DNA of 64,000 nucleotides, taken from the NCBI GenBank assembly GCA_964035795.1, contig OZ038320.1, forward strand, positions 30,070,875 to 30,134,874, written 5' to 3'. The notes beneath the pieces were generated by a model. The model was given only the letters and a program-made list of their open reading frames with translations. It did not search any database and was not told where the DNA came from. Origin of the DNA: Pterobdella sp. o SKG-2022. Lineage: Eukaryota; Annelida; Clitellata; Hirudinida; Piscicolidae. A program made the position numbers and the translations under genes. Below are positions 61,101 to 64,000 of the stretch, in pieces. Position 1 is the first letter of the stretch. Each line of letters opens with the position of its first letter.

Positions 61101-64000
61101 TTGTCATTGGTTCTCATTTAAACTGTTATTCCAAACAGACATGAGAACTATTTTAAACACCTATACAACACAGTTATGTAATTTAAAAACTAAGTGTTCA
61201 AAACTTATAAGCTCTTTTATAATAATCTTTTTTAGCCAAAGTAAATACTGAAAATTATTTGAACACTAAAGGTAATTTTATTAAGTACAAAGCTTTTTGT
61301 TAACAAAGTAACATTTTAAACTCTTTTAATTGAAAAGGTTCAAAACACACATCTTATAATTGCTTAAAGGTTACATATATACCGCAGAAGCTGCACTATT
61401 TCAAATCTTTAAATTAATTTTCAACGCCCCGTATACCTTTGGCGTATGTTTTAAATGAATAAAAGACTTTATATTAAATGTGAAACATCAAGAAGTTTCA
61501 ATTGGTAATGTTACATGTGTGAAAAGTGTTTTACTTATTTGAAAAAGATGCTTTCTGGTGTTTGCTGCGGCAAAAATGCTCAGTTCAACTCTGCTGCATA
61601 ATTTCAGATAAGTATGTTTTAAGTTAAAGAATTTCATAGAAGATTTAAAAAATACAATTTTAATTTTTTTTGTCGATAATGAGTATAATGTTTAGTGTTT
61701 CATGCTGGGTTTTCACACTTAAATCTTGTGGAAGTTCAAATAACAGAGACATGGTGCTTTCGTTCTACCTTGGATAACAAACGTTTGAACGCAGATGTGG
61801 TTTTGAGTAGTGCCATCAAATTTGGCGCTCAAATTCTGAAGACGTTATTTATTTTAGCACACAAAACATTAGCAATTGTCGCAATACACACGGGTCATGA
61901 TAATATGTTTTTCAACAAAATCTTTAGATTCAACAGTTTCCTGTTGTATAAACTTATGTCATCACTAATATAATAGTAGTCATTTGAATACAAGTATTGT
62001 TTTTGATTAGCCGTTAATGTTTTATTGAAAAAGCTGTTATCAATAGAATTTATTATAAAGCTAACGTTAAAATGTTTTAGATGCGGTTTGTTTTCATTTG
62101 CTTCTATTAAAATGAATTATTTTGCCAAAAAGCACCGATGGAAATGATTTTTATAACATTTGATGAACATCTTTGTTCTTTTAATCATCGATCCAAATTG
62201 TTCCTTTGGTAGTCGTATATTAGCTTACTGCTATAATAACCAGTTAATGCTAACATGCTCCTTTTATCATAATATAATGCTTTGCATTAACCCAAAAGAA
62301 GTTTTTTAAAGCAAATTTAGTGCTTTAACTCTTAAGTCTTTGCAGGTTGATTTTTTTTTTCAGCAAAGATTTAAATGGCTTTGAATTACTGGCATTAATG
62401 TCAATAAAAACCACTATGATTTCAAATGTTGAAGAAGTTAATTCAACAATGATAATGATAAATTATATGTTTTAAATGGTCCTTAATCAATAGGATACAC
62501 GCAGAATCCCTTGCGAAAAATCATAAATTTGAAAATGCAGATTTCCCTTTCATGCTCTTTCCAGTTTTTGCTATACAATTTTCAAGATTTATTTGTTCAA
62601 AAATTTATTAATAGAGTAATATTCATTTGATGCATATTTTAACATTCATAATTTCAAATAAGTTAGTTATTTTCAGAGTTTTATTTCAACTTGAGCGCTG
62701 AAGCATTTATTTGATTTTTCCCTAAATTTATAGTCATAAACTCATAAAAATAATTATGTTTTTATTAGTTTTTGAAGAAACGTTAAAAAGAGCAAAAAGC
62801 AATTATTTTTAGTGATGTACGCTTTCAAATGAGTTCACGGATTTATTTCTTCACACTGCCCGAGTAAAATATCGATAGATTGAAATTAAGGTCAAAACCG
62901 TTCCAATTTTTTATATAAATTTTATACTCTATATTTTTAACTTAACTATATATTTGAAAAAAAGGTTGAAAATGAGACTAACAGCAAACATGTAGTGAAA
63001 AGTTATGATGATGATCTTGAAAGAAAGAGGGTTGTAGTTTTTGTAAGGGACGATACAAGCATTAAAGACACATCAAAAGAACTACCATACTCTGGCAATA
63101 AATCCAGTGAGTCTTTCGAGTAGTAGTTTAGTTTTTTTCCAAAGAATTTGATCATTTTGACAAAAATTACAGGCATTATAAGAGTAAAATTTGAGATTTG
63201 ATAGACACGTTTGAAATGTTATTTCTGCTTAAGTAATAAAGGTACGATAATTGTCAACTTACGCAAACATAATCTACTTCAATTTACCCATACAGGCCCA
63301 AATAAATATATTAACTTGACTAAAGATGCATCTCTTCTAAACCAATCACCATTACACATTCTGTCTGCCGATCGTCCTTTCAAAGACTTTTACGAAGAAA
63401 ATGAAGATTTAAAATATGACAGCCAAGTCACTCTTAAACTCAAACCCAACATCGAAGACACGCCAAACTATGTGCAACAGAATGCTGAATACATCACATT
63501 AACTTCTCAACGTCCATTAGCGGTATCAAATAGGTCCTGTTTTCCTATTGGTCCATTTATTAACCAATCATTATCACCACCCTTCTCAAACCACTCTTTT
63601 ATTTGGCCACGTAAAAAGACCCACAAAATTCACGCTTCGCCCTTTCCGCTGAGGTCTTTTGAAGATCAAGGAGGCAACAATTTTGTCGGAAATGTTACTA
63701 CTGATATCAGTGTCAATAAAAATTATTATAACAACATAATTAATGACCAGAATAATAATGATAAATGTGAAACAGAAAAAAAAATGTTCAACAAAAATGC
63801 TAATCACTTTACAACTAGGAAGGGATGCGATGATAGAAACAACCAAGCTGCGGCCGTTCAACGTTCTGCAGTCAAACAGATGCGGTCACAACATAACAGC
63901 GATCAAGAAAAACAAAGTACGAGTCAAGTTGAAAAAAATGAAAACCATAAACACCTCAAGAAGAACAAACAACGAGCAGCATCAACATGGGAAAAAGACA
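47462..64000 (+). CDS. Protocadherin with seven cadherin repeats, delta-1 type (whole gene span, 3' end beyond window)
   Basis: Calcium-dependent cell-surface adhesion protein. Twelve exons join with consistent phases to give about 1912 residues in the window. Order: hydrophobic leader (residues ~21-54); ~460 Lys/Asn-rich residues; EC1 from about 522 (DLVEEMPFPTVVAELL); EC2-EC7 with the calcium motifs DINDNKPQF, DANDNRPIF, DVNDNPPEI, DENDCFPQF, DVNDEMPVF and DINDNKPVF; a membrane helix (59990-60065); KRRSR; and a long tail still open at 64000. Seven repeats plus the TKIDREKIC element in EC1 fit delta-1 protocadherins (PCDH1/7/9/11 type), which occur in spiralians. Odd points: a large insertion before EC1 and another in EC5, a Cys in place of Asn-Pro spacing at the EC4/EC5 linker, and several weak donors. 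The alternative start is Met41 at 47582. Partner choice cannot be inferred. Confidence 0.93.
49698..49807 (+). CDS. Protocadherin exon 2: rest of EC1
   Basis: 110 nt, acceptor accacag|AT, donor CAG|GTGTGA. Encodes DGVVKTVTKIDREKICSNRP, the highly typical protocadherin EC1 element with its paired cysteines. Phase 1 in, phase 0 out. Confidence 0.92.
50031..50090 (+). repeat. Dispersed 60-bp repeat, copy in protocadherin intron 2
   Basis: Begins cttcttcagccaaagtaaat. It matches 61227-61287 in the same orientation with only a few mismatches (for example gcaaatt against gaaaatt, and aatggtg against aaaggta). Confidence 0.85.
50871..51140 (+). CDS. Protocadherin exon 3: EC1/EC2 linker and first half of EC2
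   Basis: 270 nt, acceptor ctaacag|ATC, donor GCT|GTTAGT. Contains TIVDINDNKPQFDFDK, then the EC2 strands and a short charged insert near RLRGYREDENHSSS. Confidence 0.88.
52141..52169. repeat. TA microsatellite
   Basis: About 14 uninterrupted TA units in protocadherin intron 3. Confidence 0.9.
54451..54561 (+). CDS. Protocadherin exon 4: EC2 core
   Basis: 111 nt, acceptor tttaatcag|GTA, donor GAG|GTCAGT, phase 0 at both ends. Encodes PFELVKEERVDGRIDLKLVL and then KEKLDREIIDGYE, the usual LDRE calcium element. Confidence 0.92.
55896..56027 (+). CDS. Protocadherin exon 5: end of EC2, start of EC3
   Basis: 132 nt, acceptor ataccacag|TAC, donor AAA|GTTAGT, phase 0 at both ends. Encodes YILTARDPQYSCEMAVIVVV, then TDANDNRPIF and the PEN start of EC3. 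Confidence 0.93.
56350..56468 (+). CDS. Protocadherin exon 6: EC3 middle
   Basis: 119 nt, acceptor ccctag|GTT, donor TTGG|GTAAGT (the only perfect GTAAGT in the gene), leaving phase 2. Encodes VAAHDMDLGLNSQITYNL. Confidence 0.92.
57444..57981 (+). CDS. Protocadherin exon 7: end of EC3 and most of EC4
   Basis: 538 nt, acceptor tgttttag|G, donor ACG|GTATCA. Encodes GKVYLKEKLDYET, DVNDNPPEI and EC4 with an acidic run (DKDVDEEEEEE), then LSFDREI and VCTDSGLRNKGP. Confidence 0.92.
58492..59144 (+). CDS. Protocadherin exon 8: EC5 with a basic insertion
   Basis: 653 nt, acceptor ttactaag|GTT, donor CCAG|GTTGTC. Encodes VKITDENDCFPQFTRERYEL, then NYYFSQ, about 90-100 extra Lys/Asn-rich residues, then FQLDPRSGKIYSKRSFDREE and DVNDEMPVF. 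Confidence 0.92.
59268..60321 (+). CDS. Protocadherin exon 9: EC6, EC7, membrane helix, proximal tail
   Basis: 1054 nt, acceptor cttttaag|G, donor AAG|GTTTAA. Encodes FFNVDPIDGSVLALKPLDRE, DINDNKPVF, an atypical EC7, the helix MVVMALTLVFLLLSLCAVMV, then KRRSR. If the weak donor is not used, translation ends two codons later (GTT TAA), giving a short-tail isoform. Confidence 0.94.
60606..60752 (+). CDS. Protocadherin exon 10: cytoplasmic tail
   Basis: 147 nt, acceptor tcgctag|TCA, donor GAG|GTGGGA, phase 0 at both ends. Encodes SVSDTKRQRSISGNDEDDV, ending RMSWRSLDCFKE. RQRSIS and RMSWRS look like basophilic kinase sites. Confidence 0.8.
60757..60850 (+). repeat. AAT/AAC low-complexity tract
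   Basis: Imperfect aataat and aacaat units just after exon 10. Confidence 0.8.
61227..61287 (+). repeat. Dispersed 60-bp repeat, copy in protocadherin intron 10
   Basis: Partner of 50031-50090, with the word agccaaagtaaatact exact and attatttgaacacta exact in both copies. Confidence 0.85.
62965..63106 (+). CDS. Protocadherin exon 11: cytoplasmic tail
   Basis: 142 nt, acceptor gaaaaaaag|GTT, donor TCCA|GTGAGT, leaving phase 1. Encodes VENETNSKHVVKSYDDD, then ERKRVVVFVRDD, which contains a possible PP1-docking RVxF variant (RVVVF). Confidence 0.75.
63296..64000 (+). CDS. Protocadherin exon 12 (partial): cytoplasmic tail
   Basis: Acceptor cccatacag|GC completes a Ser codon with exon 11 and gives 705 nt open to the window edge. 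Asn/Lys/Gln-rich and low complexity, with no recognised motif. The gene continues past 64000. Confidence 0.82.

Noticed and set aside
61695..61973. 92-codon frame in protocadherin intron 10
   Set aside because: Lies inside a well-supported intron, has no domain, and does not join neighbouring exons in phase.
1..64000. CRISPR arrays, bacterial operons, riboswitches
   Set aside because: No spaced direct repeats or prokaryotic gene layout; the DNA is clearly animal.

Overview
The window is about 64 kb of AT-rich animal nuclear DNA. Genes are split by AT-rich introns of 0.1 to 3.3 kb, the standard code is used, and there are long gene-poor stretches, microsatellites and a 200-base assembly gap (31956-32155). 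The gene set (ISWI ATPase, an LRR-Ig receptor, a seven-cadherin-repeat protocadherin) is metazoan and not vertebrate-like. The delta-1-type protocadherin, plus short repeats that resemble a mollusc/cephalopod interspersed element from memory, make a spiralian (mollusc, flatworm or relative) most likely. This placement is inference. Many proteins carry Lys/Asn/Ser-rich low-complexity expansions, which suggests a fast-evolving AT-rich lineage.

Layout, left to right. Positions 1-3900 are mostly non-coding with degraded repeats. A single-exon ISWI chromatin remodeller lies at 3936-6773 (+). A very large LRR-Ig-transmembrane receptor lies at 11303-21185 (-). I assembled it from five exons whose splice phases all agree; it gives about 2593 residues, with a ~1280-residue disordered ectodomain extension and an Ig domain interrupted by a long insertion. 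An acidic protein with a protein-phosphatase-1 docking motif lies at 23368-24387 (+), head to head with the receptor. Positions 24.4-47.4 kb are gene-poor. They hold a degenerate LINE 3' end (25985-26494), the gap, a perfect 27-bp hairpin (35337-35408), two oppositely skewed GC islands (37.6-38.2 kb) and a promoter-like motif cluster (44.06-44.17 kb). A seven-cadherin-repeat protocadherin starts at 47462 (+). Its twelve exons are joined in phase and run off the right edge inside the cytoplasmic tail.

There is no operon-like logic. The receptor and the protocadherin are cell-surface adhesion or signalling proteins of the kind used in neural wiring, and ISWI is a housekeeping remodeller. The most notable shared theme is large low-complexity coding insertions inside or before well-folded extracellular domains in both surface proteins. 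The most specific molecular oddity is an ISWI that seems to lack the AutoN regulatory block. Exon coordinates were derived by hand from GT/AG sites, phase and domain continuity; no transcript evidence was available.
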